Source: Nostoc sp. MG11
Lineage (GTDB): Bacteria > Cyanobacteriota > Cyanobacteriia > Cyanobacteriales > Nostocaceae
Reading direction: 5' to 3'
NCBI RefSeq assembly: GCF_014904695.1
Contig: NZ_JACXXN010000009.1
Location: 162,677-226,676, forward strand
Length of the DNA: 64,000 nucleotides
Within the stretch, counting starts at the first letter, position 1, and each line of letters opens with the position of its first letter. Below are positions 19,217 to 28,194 of the stretch, piece after piece. The notes beneath the pieces were generated by a model, which worked only from the letters and a program-made list of their open reading frames with translations, did no database searches and was not told the origin of the DNA. The position numbers and the translations under genes are program-made.

Positions 19217-22200
19217 TTAATTATTTTCAACTGATTTCATTTTTTGTAGGCGTTTTCTTTGTTGCGCTTTACCAGCTGAAATTTTCTCTGTTTGAGTATT
19301 ATTCTCCTGTAAGAATTCTGTGGTATTTGGAGATGTTAAATACTCTGCTAAAGAATTGATGGTAGGATATCTAAACAAATCAAGAGTTGACAGTTCTGCT
19401 TTTAATATTTCCTGCAATTGGCTGTGAACTGTAACTAAAAGTAATGAATGACCGCCAATTTCAAAGAAATTATCGTGAATGCCTATCTTTTCAAGATTTA
19501 AAGCTTTTTGCCAAACTGAGGCTATTGTCTTTTCCACCTCAGTTTGCGGTACTACATAAGCAACTTCTAATTCTGGGCGCAGGGCATCGGGCATCGGTAA
19601 TGCTTGACGGTCTACTTTGCCATTAGATGTTAATGGTAATACTTCTAATATCATAAAAGCATTTGGTAGCATATAGTCAAGCAATTTATTTTGCAAAAAG
19701 CGGCGTAGTTCAGGAATTGTTAGTGTTTTATCTGGGTGGAGAGTTGTGTAGGCTATTAAAGTTTGATTTCCAGATTTGTCCTCCCGAAGGATAACTACAC
19801 TTGTCGATATTGATGGATGTTCATTAATAACTGCTTCAATTTCTCCTAGTTCAACACGGAAACCTCGTATTTTAACTTGGTTGTCAATGCGGCCTATATA
19901 CTCAATATCTCCACTCGCTAAAAAGCGAACTAAATCACCTGTTTTGTAAAGGCGATCGCCTGCTTTTTTACTAAAGGGATTGGGGATAAATTTAAGGGCT
20001 GTTAATTCCGGTTGATTTAGATAACCCCTAGCTAATCCAAGTCCGCCAATGTGCAATTCACCTGCTACTCCCATTGGTACTGGTTGCAAATATTGGTCTA
20101 AAATGTACAACTGGGTATTAGCGATCGGCTTACCAATTGGTATAGAACCTGTAGAATGTTTCCCGACTGGAACCTGATAAATACAACAGCCTACCACTGT
20201 CTCTGTAGGGCCGTATTCGTTTACTAATATCGTATCTGGAGCTACATCTTGCCAGAAAGTAATGCTTTGGGCTAATAAATTTTCTCCACCAATAATAAAA
20301 GCTCTAGTTTTATTTGCAATCTCTTCTTTGGATAACTGTTGTTTAAGTAAATCCAAGTGAGCGGGGGTAATTTTCACTAAACTTAAATTCGAGCTTTTAC
20401 TTAAAGCTTGAGAAAGGGTTTCAATACCTTGTTCTTCTGATAGTAATTCTACTGTACGACCAACTAATAAAGGTGGAAAAAGACTAGTGATTGTTAAGTC
20501 AAAACCCAAAGGTGAATGAACTAAAGTTCCTACTCCTTGTTCTACTGGATAGGTTTTAGTACACCACCTTAAGTAGTTAACTAATCCTTGATGGGGAATT
20601 AGAGTTCCTTTAGGTTTACCAGTGGAACCGGAGGTGTAAAGAACATAGGCTAGATTTAGCGCGGTTGTTTTAGTAATTAGATTTTCAATTTCTTGTTGGT
20701 TGATCGCTTGCCAATCACTATCTATACAAATTACTTTAATTCCATTTGTAGCTAAATTTGCAATTAAATGCTGTTGAGTCAGCAGCACTGGCATTTGAGA
20801 ATCGTTTAGTATAAAAGCTTTTCTTTCTAAGGGATAGCTAGGGTCAATGGGTATGTATGCACCACCTGCTTTTAAGATACCTAAAAGTCCAATCAGCATT
20901 AAAGGCGATCGCTCAACACAAAGTCCTACCATTACATCGGGTTTCACACCAAATTGTTGTAAATAATGAGCTAGTTGGTTAGCACGGGTGTTTAATTCTC
21001 GGTAGGTAAATTGCTGATTCTTATAAATAATAGCAATGTTGTCTGGCGTGCGATCTACCTGTTCTGCAAAAAGTTGATGAAAACATTTATTTCTTGGAAA
21101 AATAGTTTGTGTCTGATTCAATTCAACTAACAGTTCTTGTCGTTCAATATCGCTGAGTATTTCTAATTCACTTAGCAATGCATCTGGATGATTAATTGCG
21201 CTTTGTAAGAGAGTAAAAAATTGTCCAGATAAACGTTCAATATCTTCTGGTAAAAATAATTCTGAATCATAGTACCACTCGGCGTTAAGAAAGCTTTCTG
21301 TACGTCTAAGTGATAATTTTACTTTGAACTTATCGAAACAAATATATTGCTGTGAGAGAGAAAATATGACTGCGTTTGTAGTCAAAAATTTACAATTTTG
21401 CTCTATAAAGTCAAAACAGAAGGGGAAGAAAGGTACTTCGTTGATAACTTTATCTAGTCTTGAACTTAATTCCCAATTAAAACAATCTTGCCATTCATCT
21501 GCTTGATTTTGAGTAAAAGTAATTTGTTCTAAAACTTCACTCAACTTTAAGCTACCTTGGAGATGGCAATCCACTGGTACATATTTAGCAAGAAGTCCTA
21601 GCATTTCTTGAAGTTCTTCTTCTGATCTACCATCGCGACTACTACCAACAACCATATTTGATATATTGGTCAACCGCCATAGTAATATTTGCCAACATGT
21701 TAGTAAAAATGTTGATTCTGTAGTATTAAAATTTTTGGCGATCGCGGTTATTTCTGCTGCTAATCGAGGTGGAATTATCTGAGTAAAAATTTGAGGTTGA
21801 AATTGAGTTTTTTTAGGAAATAGATTTTCATTTGGCAGTTTCAAGTTGAAAATATGAGTGATATCTTTTTTTCGCCAATATTTTCTACCAATTTCCGCTT
21901 CTTCTGATGCCAATAATTCATTTTGCCAATTTGAAAAAACACTATATTGTACTGGTTCCTTTTTGATACTAATATTATGCAAATCTTCAGTGTAAGCACG
22001 ACTTATTTCTAGCACTAAGTTACTAAGTGAAGTTGCATCTGCGTATAAAGCAGGTAAGTTTAATAGTAAAACATACTGAGATACGGATAGAGTAATTAGA
22101 GATACCTGTAATGAAGACGATTTCTCAAAATCAAAAACTTGCTGTTTAGCTGATTCAATAGCTAATTCAACAGCATTTTTTTGTTCTTCAGATTTAAGTG

Positions 22201-22477
22201 CGCTCAAGTCGTATTCTTTTATTAATAGATTGCTATCACTTTCAATCGTTTGCAGTGGAATATTCATCCCTGGCAAACAACGAAAACTGGTGCAAAGAAT
22301 TTGATGTCTATTTACAACACTTTGTAAAGCAATTTTTAATGCTTCGATATTTAGATTACCTGTAATTTCCACTAGACAAAATGAACGATAGGCAAGACTA
22401 TGTTTATTTTGTTGTAGTAGCCATAAATGTTTTTGTTGTGGCGAAAGTTGAAAACCGTAAATTGATGTATTATTCAT
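19217..22477 (-). CDS. NRPS: interface-like degenerate C domain, A (Asn/Asp code), PCP
   Basis: A 1086-residue protein. Residues 1-440 are a condensation-like domain in which the catalytic HHxxxDG is replaced by LPALYADATS near 144, so it cannot catalyse condensation in the usual way. This is what the interface domains of siderophore beta-hydroxylating NRPSs look like; they position a TauD-type hydroxylase over the carrier-bound residue. The preceding ORF ends in exactly such a C-TauD pair. The A domain (YTSGSTGKPKG near 616) has specificity residues read by eye as D-L-T-K-I-G-E-V-G-K. This is a textbook asparagine code, whereas aspartate codes usually have H in place of E. The PCP has GGHSL near 1010. 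The residue loaded is therefore Asn or Asp, probably hydroxylated at the beta carbon. Confidence 0.88.
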   Translation of the reverse strand: MNNTSIYGFQLSPQQKHLWLLQQNKHSLAYRSFCLVEITGNLNIEALKIALQSVVNRHQILCTSFRCLPGMNIPLQTIESDSNLLIKEYDLSALKSEEQKNAVELAIESAKQQVFDFEKSSSLQVSLITLSVSQYVLLLNLPALYADATSLSNLVLEISRAYTEDLHNISIKKEPVQYSVFSNWQNELLASEEAEIGRKYWRKKDITHIFNLKLPNENLFPKKTQFQPQIFTQIIPPRLAAEITAIAKNFNTTESTFLLTCWQILLWRLTNISNMVVGSSRDGRSEEELQEMLGLLAKYVPVDCHLQGSLKLSEVLEQITFTQNQADEWQDCFNWELSSRLDKVINEVPFFPFCFDFIEQNCKFLTTNAVIFSLSQQYICFDKFKVKLSLRRTESFLNAEWYYDSELFLPEDIERLSGQFFTLLQSAINHPDALLSELEILSDIERQELLVELNQTQTIFPRNKCFHQLFAEQVDRTPDNIAIIYKNQQFTYRELNTRANQLAHYLQQFGVKPDVMVGLCVERSPLMLIGLLGILKAGGAYIPIDPSYPLERKAFILNDSQMPVLLTQQHLIANLATNGIKVICIDSDWQAINQQEIENLITKTTALNLAYVLYTSGSTGKPKGTLIPHQGLVNYLRWCTKTYPVEQGVGTLVHSPLGFDLTITSLFPPLLVGRTVELLSEEQGIETLSQALSKSSNLSLVKITPAHLDLLKQQLSKEEIANKTRAFIIGGENLLAQSITFWQDVAPDTILVNEYGPTETVVGCCIYQVPVGKHSTGSIPIGKPIANTQLYILDQYLQPVPMGVAGELHIGGLGLARGYLNQPELTALKFIPNPFSKKAGDRLYKTGDLVRFLASGDIEYIGRIDNQVKIRGFRVELGEIEAVINEHPSISTSVVILREDKSGNQTLIAYTTLHPDKTLTIPELRRFLQNKLLDYMLPNAFMILEVLPLTSNGKVDRQALPMPDALRPELEVAYVVPQTEVEKTIASVWQKALNLEKIGIHDNFFEIGGHSLLLVTVHSQLQEILKAELSTLDLFRYPTINSLAEYLTSPNTTEFLQENNTQTEKISAGKAQQRKRLQKMKSVENN

Positions 22478-22535
22478 GATATGTAATTTGAAGAGTATTA
22501 ATTATTTAATAATTATTTGTCCTACCTATAATTAT

Positions 22536-25500
22536 TTAACAATAATGCTGAGGCTCACCCATTGCAGTTAAAATTTTTCTAGAACCAGAGTAAGGATTAC
22601 GTCCGTGAGCGGTCAACATATTATCCAGCATTAATATATCCCCTTTCTGCCAAGGATAAATAATAATTTCTTGTTGATAAGCCTCACGAATTTCTGCAAT
22701 AACCGAATTTTCAATTGGAGAACCATCACCATAAAAAGTGTTGTAGGGTAAATCTTCTTCTGTAAACTCGTTGAAAAATTTTTCTCGAAATTGTGTTTGT
22801 AAACTCGACACATGCCAAAAAACAACGTGATTAAACCAAACCATTTCACCTGTTTTTGGATGTTGCGCTATGGCTGGGCGAACTTGACGAGTTCTTAAAC
22901 AGTTGTTATCTCTCCACTCAACCTGAATGCAAGCGTTACGACAATATTTTTCCATCACAGCTTTATCTGTTGTGTGAAAAGCTTTTTGCCAAGGCAAACC
23001 AAATCCATGACCATAGTTGCGAACTAACATCCACCCTCTTTCTTGAAAGCGTTCTCTAATCTGAGGGTGAATACGTTGAAATACTTTTCTCACATCAGCA
23101 ATTGGAGTTTCTCCTCCTTGATTTGCAGGTTCAATGCAGCAAAACCATATCTTCATTGGATAGGTACTGGCATAGGATGATTCATTATGTAAAGCAATGG
23201 TTTGGTCAGCGGGAAATTCGGTAGACGTATAAACTTTTTCGCTTAACTTAGTACGAGGTGTAGAAGATTCTGTATAAGGCATTAATTGAGGACATACGGC
23301 ACTAACGAATTGTTCAAAATCTTCTTTTTGATTAATAGCAAAACCTCTAAATAAAATTCCTCCAGATTTCGACAAGTTATTGATAATGAATGCTTGATTG
23401 TTCTCAGCCCAAATTGGTAAATTCAAATCACTAAATTTAGGCGTAATAACCAAAGGTACATTTCCTTCTAATTGCAAAAAAGATTCTGTTATTAATTCTT
23501 GTTGGGATAAGTTAATTACTGTAGGTTTTGGTTGTGACTTAAATGCTTTAAATTTTTGGCGCCGGGCTTGTTGAAATTCCTGTTGCTTTGCATCTTGTCT
23601 TTGCTTATCTGCTGTTGTCAATATTTCTTTTATGGTTATAAATTTAATCTGAGGTTGAGCAATAACGGCACGTAAAATTATTTCATAATCTGTAATAAAT
23701 TTAGCGATCGCAGAAGCATTAAATAAGTCTGTGCTATATTCCAAACTACCACTCAAACCTTGTTTGCTTTCCCACATAGTAAGCAATAAATCAAATTTAG
23801 CTCTACCATTATCAATATCTTCGATAATTTTCAACTTCAAACCTTCTAATTCCAGTGGAAGTGTTGGGGCATTTTGTAGAACAAATTTGGATTGAAACAG
23901 AGGTGTACGGCTCAAATCCCGTTCTGGTTTCAGAGCTAATACCAACTGATCAAATGGCATATCCTGATGTTCATAAGCAGCCAATGTCACTTCACAAATA
24001 CGCTTCAAAAACTCTTGAAAAGTTGGATTACCTCCAAGGTAGGTACGTAATACTAACTGATTAACAAAAAAACCAATAATATTTTCTGTTTCTGGAACAT
24101 TACGGTTAGCAACATCAGTACCTATAACGATGTCATCCTGCTTTGTGTGGTAATGCATTAAGATTTTAAATGCTGCCACTAAAGTCATAAATAGAGTGAC
24201 TCCTTCCCTGTGGCTAAGTGTTTTAATTTCTTCACAAAGTTCTTTTGGCAGTTCTAGATGTTGTTTAGTACCACGAAAAGTTTGGATTTCAGGACGCGGA
24301 TAGTCGGTAGGTAATTCTAGTACAGGTAAGTTAGCAAGTTGCTGTTTCCAATAAGACAAGTGTTTCTCCATAACTTCTTTTTGTAGCCACTGATTTTGCC
24401 AATAGGCGAAGTCTGCATATTGAATTGGCAATTCTGGTAAAGGTAAAGGTACTCCTTTGCTGAAAGCTGTATAAAGCGCAGAAAATTCACGAATAAGTAT
24501 ACCAATTGACCAGCCATCAGAAATAATATGATGCATCACTAACAGCAATACGTAAGTTTCTTCATCTAAGCGCAATAAACTAACTCGCAGCAATGGATCA
24601 TTAGCTAAGTCAAAAGGTTTTTGAGCTTCTTTTTGGATTGACTCCTGTACCTTAACAAACTGTTTTTCTTTTGAAATTTCACTTAAATTTATTATTGGCA
24701 GAGACATTGAAGTAAATGGAGCAATTATTTGTACAGGAACTCCATTTACTTTCCTAAAATTAGTACGTAATGCTTCTTGACGCTGCAAAAGTTCTTTGAA
24801 ACTTTGCTCTAAAGCATTTATGTCTAAATCTCCGTTCAGGTAAACGGCAGCTGGCATATTATATGTAGAATTTTCCTTTTCCAATTGATCTAGAATCCAC
24901 AATCTTTTTTGGGCAAAAGATAGGGGTAATTCCATCTCTCGTGAAACTCGTTCAATTGGTGGAATTGACTTAGTGATTTGCTGTTTATTCTCAAAAACTT
25001 TGGCTAATTTTGCTATCGTCGGTAATTCAAAAATTCGGCGCAATGGTAATTCAACATCAAATATCTTATTAATGCGGGATATAACTTGGGTGGCTAACAG
25101 TGAGTGTCCACCCAATTCAAAAAAGTTATCGTTTATTCCTATTTTTTCTAAGCCAAGTACTTGCATCCAGATCATCGCCATCTGTTTTTCAACAAGCGTT
25201 TGAGGAGCAACAAAGGTTTCTTCAAATTCTGGACTTACTCTATCAGGTGCAGGTAATGCTTTGCGGTCAACCTTGCCATTGGGTGTAAGTGGGAGTGCCT
25301 CTAATATTACAAAACTTGTTGGCATCATGTAGCTTGGCAACTTGGACTCCAAAAAGCCACGCAGTTCAGTAGTTGTCAGTGCTTGCTCGATTTTAGGGAC
25401 TAAATAGGCGATTATTCGTTGAGAATCTACTGAATCTTTGCGTACTACAACTACAGTTTCTTGGACTGCTGGGTATTGGTTGATGAGTGCTTCAATTTCA

Positions 25501-28163
25501 CCGAGTTCAATCCTGAAACCACGGACTTTTACTTGGTGGTCAATGCGACCAATGTACTCGATTTCTCCATTTGGTAGATAGCGGGCTAAATCTCCTGTTT
25601 TATAAAGACGCGTAGCCTTTTGACTAAATGGATTGGGGATAAATTTCTCTGCTGTCAAGTCAGGACGCTTGAAATAGCCTCTTGCGAGTCCATCCCCACC
25701 GATATGTAATTCGCCTGCTACACCTACAGGAACTAACTGAGTATATTGGTCTAGGATATAAAGTTGCGTATTTGCGATCGCCTGACTAATTGGTACAATC
25801 GCGCTGTCTATTTCTACTTGGGATGCTGCTGACCAAATAGTAGTTTCTGTCGGGCCGTACATATTCCACAAACAGGCACACCGATGCAATAATTGATTGG
25901 CTAAGTGTCCAGGTAAAGCTTCTCCACCACAAAGGATTTTTAATTGTTTATTGCCACTCCAGCCTGCTGTTAGAAGTAACTGCCAAGTCGCTGGTGTGGC
26001 TTGCATAACTGTCGCTTTGGAATCTGTCAGTAAAGCTGATAACTGCGTTCCGTCTGAGGCTACTTCACGACTAGCGATTACTAAACGACCACCAACTATG
26101 ATTGGCAGAAAAATTTCTAACGCCGCAATATCAAAGGAATAAGTTGTAACCGCTAGTAAAGTATCCTCCTGAGTTAACCCTGGTGTTTCCCTCATGGAGT
26201 ACAAAAAGTTGCTCAAAGCACTGTGGGGAATTTGTACACCTTTGGGTTTGCCTGTTGAACCAGAGGTATAGATGACATAAACTAGGTTGTCAGGAGTTAG
26301 CTCAGATAATAAATTTTCTTGGCTTTGTTGGGCAATATAATGCCAATGTGCATCTAAACAAACGACTTGAGCTTGATGTTGTGGTATTGCTTGTAAGAGG
26401 GACGTTTGAGTTAGTAATACTGGTGCTTGGGTATCTTCTAAAATAAATGCCAATCGCTCTTGAGGATATGCTGGGTCTAGTGGGATGTATGCACCACCTG
26501 CTTTGAGGATGGCTAATAGTCCGATGACCATATCGAGCGTTAGCGAAGCGGCTCCTCCAGAGCTTCGCTCTACACAAATCCCTACTAATACATCTGGTTT
26601 TACTCCCAGCGATCGCAAATAATGCGCTAGTTGATTTGCTTTGGTGTTGAGTTCACTATAAGTCAATTGCTGATTTTCAAATACTAATGCGATCGCATCA
26701 GGTGTTTTTTCTACTTGCGTTTCAAATAACTGATGAATGCACTGTTGAGGATAATTGACTTGGGTATCATTCCAATCTAGCAACACTTGATGTTGTTCTT
26801 GTGCAGTCAGCAATGGTAAATCTTTAACACGCTGTTGTTGCTTGGCTGCCATACCTAATAATAATGTACGGAAGTGTCCCAACATCCTAGCTATTGTAGT
26901 TGATTCAAATCGGTAGCTTTCATAGAAAACCTCTAACAATAATTCTGAATCCACTTTCACCGATACCGTAAGTGGATAATGAGGATGCATAAAACTATAG
27001 ATATTAGATATTTTTAAGTTGTTGACTTGCTGTAATTTAGAAAAATCTATTGGATAATTCTGAAAATTAACTATACTTTCAAATAAAGGTTGACCAACTG
27101 GTATATCACTCAACTTTTGAATTTCTATTAATGGACATTGCTCGTACTGACGTGTTTGATTTTGCTGTACTTGCAGTTGCTTTAACCAAGAGACAAGAGA
27201 TTCTTCAGAATTGACATACACTCGTACTGGCACAGTGTTAATTAACACTCCTACCATTGATTCACTTCCTGCTAAACCACCTCGACCAGAAACAACAGAT
27301 CCAAAAACAACATCATTCTCACTACTGTAACGACTCAAGAGAATAGCCCATGCAGCTTGTATTAAAGTATTGAAAGTTAACTGTTGCTGCCTTGCAAAAG
27401 ACTGCAATGCTAATGTTTCCGCTGTTGATAGCTTAATTTGTTGTTGTTTATAGTCTTTGTTTTCATCGGGCAAATGATTGGATGTATGGTCTATGCTCAA
27501 AGGAGTAGTTGCAGTAAATTGTTGCAAACGCTGTCGCCAGAAAGCCTGACTTTGAGAAAGATTTTGCTGTTGCAACCAAGCTATATAATCTCGGTAATGA
27601 CGAGGTTGTTTCAAACATAAATCTTTATCCTGGCTAAATGCTTTATAAAACGCAAAAACTTCATCCATCAGCAAAGATGAAGACCATCCATCTAGTAGCA
27701 AGTGATGACGGCTCCAAACAAATTGATAGTTATTTGCGGCTAATTTGATCAGAGTTAAACGCATCAACGGAGCTTGAGAAATTTCAAAACTCTGCTGTTG
27801 CTCTGCGACTAAAAAAGCTTTTATACGCTCTTGCTGCGTAATACTTATAATTCCACACCAATCTTGTTGCTCCCAGGGCAATTTGACTTGTTTATGCACA
27901 ACCTGAGCCGCTTCTTTCAAACCTTTCCAAACAAATGAGGTTCGTAAAATCGGGTGGCGCTCTAGCAATTGTTGCCAAGCTTGCTTGAATGCTGAAATAT
28001 TTAGTTCTCCCTGAAGATTACAGCTTAAAACTTCGCAATAGACAGCTAACTCTGGGGCATAAAGACTGTGAAATAGTATGCCCTGCTGCATCGGTGAAAG
28101 TGGATAAAAATCTTCGATGTTTTTTTGGACGCTATTTTTCATGACGCTGCAAAACCTTTTCAC
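22536..28163 (-). CDS. NRPS C-A(Gly)-PCP-C with C-terminal TauD/SyrP-type hydroxylase
   Basis: An 1875-residue protein. The first C domain is DCL-like (YPLSPMQQG; RHHLLLDGWS near 152). The A domain (YTSGSTGKPKG near 635) has the code D-I-L-Q-L-G-M-I-W-K, typical of glycine. The PCP has GGHSL near 1020. The second C domain is LCL-like (MHHIISDGWS near 1211). The last 320 residues are a TauD-family Fe(II)/2-oxoglutarate oxygenase with HNESSY near 1658 (HxE ligand pair, as in SyrP) and distal histidine in AHGRNP near 1852. The second C and the TauD thus belong to the module completed by the next ORF. A GTG at 28163 gives the longest frame; ATG at 28142 (before KNSVQKNIEDFY) is an equally plausible start. 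An eight-residue insertion from a palindromic repeat lies in the A domain. Confidence 0.92.
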   Translation of the reverse strand: MKRFCSVMKNSVQKNIEDFYPLSPMQQGILFHSLYAPELAVYCEVLSCNLQGELNISAFKQAWQQLLERHPILRTSFVWKGLKEAAQVVHKQVKLPWEQQDWCGIISITQQERIKAFLVAEQQQSFEISQAPLMRLTLIKLAANNYQFVWSRHHLLLDGWSSSLLMDEVFAFYKAFSQDKDLCLKQPRHYRDYIAWLQQQNLSQSQAFWRQRLQQFTATTPLSIDHTSNHLPDENKDYKQQQIKLSTAETLALQSFARQQQLTFNTLIQAAWAILLSRYSSENDVVFGSVVSGRGGLAGSESMVGVLINTVPVRVYVNSEESLVSWLKQLQVQQNQTRQYEQCPLIEIQKLSDIPVGQPLFESIVNFQNYPIDFSKLQQVNNLKISNIYSFMHPHYPLTVSVKVDSELLLEVFYESYRFESTTIARMLGHFRTLLLGMAAKQQQRVKDLPLLTAQEQHQVLLDWNDTQVNYPQQCIHQLFETQVEKTPDAIALVFENQQLTYSELNTKANQLAHYLRSLGVKPDVLVGICVERSSGGAASLTLDMVIGLLAILKAGGAYIPLDPAYPQERLAFILEDTQAPVLLTQTSLLQAIPQHQAQVVCLDAHWHYIAQQSQENLLSELTPDNLVYVIYTSGSTGKPKGVQIPHSALSNFLYSMRETPGLTQEDTLLAVTTYSFDIAALEIFLPIIVGGRLVIASREVASDGTQLSALLTDSKATVMQATPATWQLLLTAGWSGNKQLKILCGGEALPGHLANQLLHRCACLWNMYGPTETTIWSAASQVEIDSAIVPISQAIANTQLYILDQYTQLVPVGVAGELHIGGDGLARGYFKRPDLTAEKFIPNPFSQKATRLYKTGDLARYLPNGEIEYIGRIDHQVKVRGFRIELGEIEALINQYPAVQETVVVVRKDSVDSQRIIAYLVPKIEQALTTTELRGFLESKLPSYMMPTSFVILEALPLTPNGKVDRKALPAPDRVSPEFEETFVAPQTLVEKQMAMIWMQVLGLEKIGINDNFFELGGHSLLATQVISRINKIFDVELPLRRIFELPTIAKLAKVFENKQQITKSIPPIERVSREMELPLSFAQKRLWILDQLEKENSTYNMPAAVYLNGDLDINALEQSFKELLQRQEALRTNFRKVNGVPVQIIAPFTSMSLPIINLSEISKEKQFVKVQESIQKEAQKPFDLANDPLLRVSLLRLDEETYVLLLVMHHIISDGWSIGILIREFSALYTAFSKGVPLPLPELPIQYADFAYWQNQWLQKEVMEKHLSYWKQQLANLPVLELPTDYPRPEIQTFRGTKQHLELPKELCEEIKTLSHREGVTLFMTLVAAFKILMHYHTKQDDIVIGTDVANRNVPETENIIGFFVNQLVLRTYLGGNPTFQEFLKRICEVTLAAYEHQDMPFDQLVLALKPERDLSRTPLFQSKFVLQNAPTLPLELEGLKLKIIEDIDNGRAKFDLLLTMWESKQGLSGSLEYSTDLFNASAIAKFITDYEIILRAVIAQPQIKFITIKEILTTADKQRQDAKQQEFQQARRQKFKAFKSQPKPTVINLSQQELITESFLQLEGNVPLVITPKFSDLNLPIWAENNQAFIINNLSKSGGILFRGFAINQKEDFEQFVSAVCPQLMPYTESSTPRTKLSEKVYTSTEFPADQTIALHNESSYASTYPMKIWFCCIEPANQGGETPIADVRKVFQRIHPQIRERFQERGWMLVRNYGHGFGLPWQKAFHTTDKAVMEKYCRNACIQVEWRDNNCLRTRQVRPAIAQHPKTGEMVWFNHVVFWHVSSLQTQFREKFFNEFTEEDLPYNTFYGDGSPIENSVIAEIREAYQQEIIIYPWQKGDILMLDNMLTAHGRNPYSGSRKILTAMGEPQHYC
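26535..26570. repeat. Short palindromic repeat inserted in frame in an A domain
   Basis: GCGAAGC at 26543-26549 and GCTTCGC at 26562-26568 form an inverted pair. On the coding strand the element adds about eight residues (SGGAASLT region) where sister A domains read RSxEMV, so roughly 24 bases were gained without a frameshift. The insert is richer in GC than the flanking sequence and resembles repeats found between genes in Nostocales. Confidence 0.65.
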
Positions 28164-28194
28164 ATAATCCCAACTTGGTAAGACTTAGAAAGCC

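Noticed and set aside
19217..20600. Reading the region after the degenerate C as another E or C domain
   Set aside because: It is the ordinary A-PCP part; only residues 1-440 are condensation-like, and these lack the catalytic histidines.
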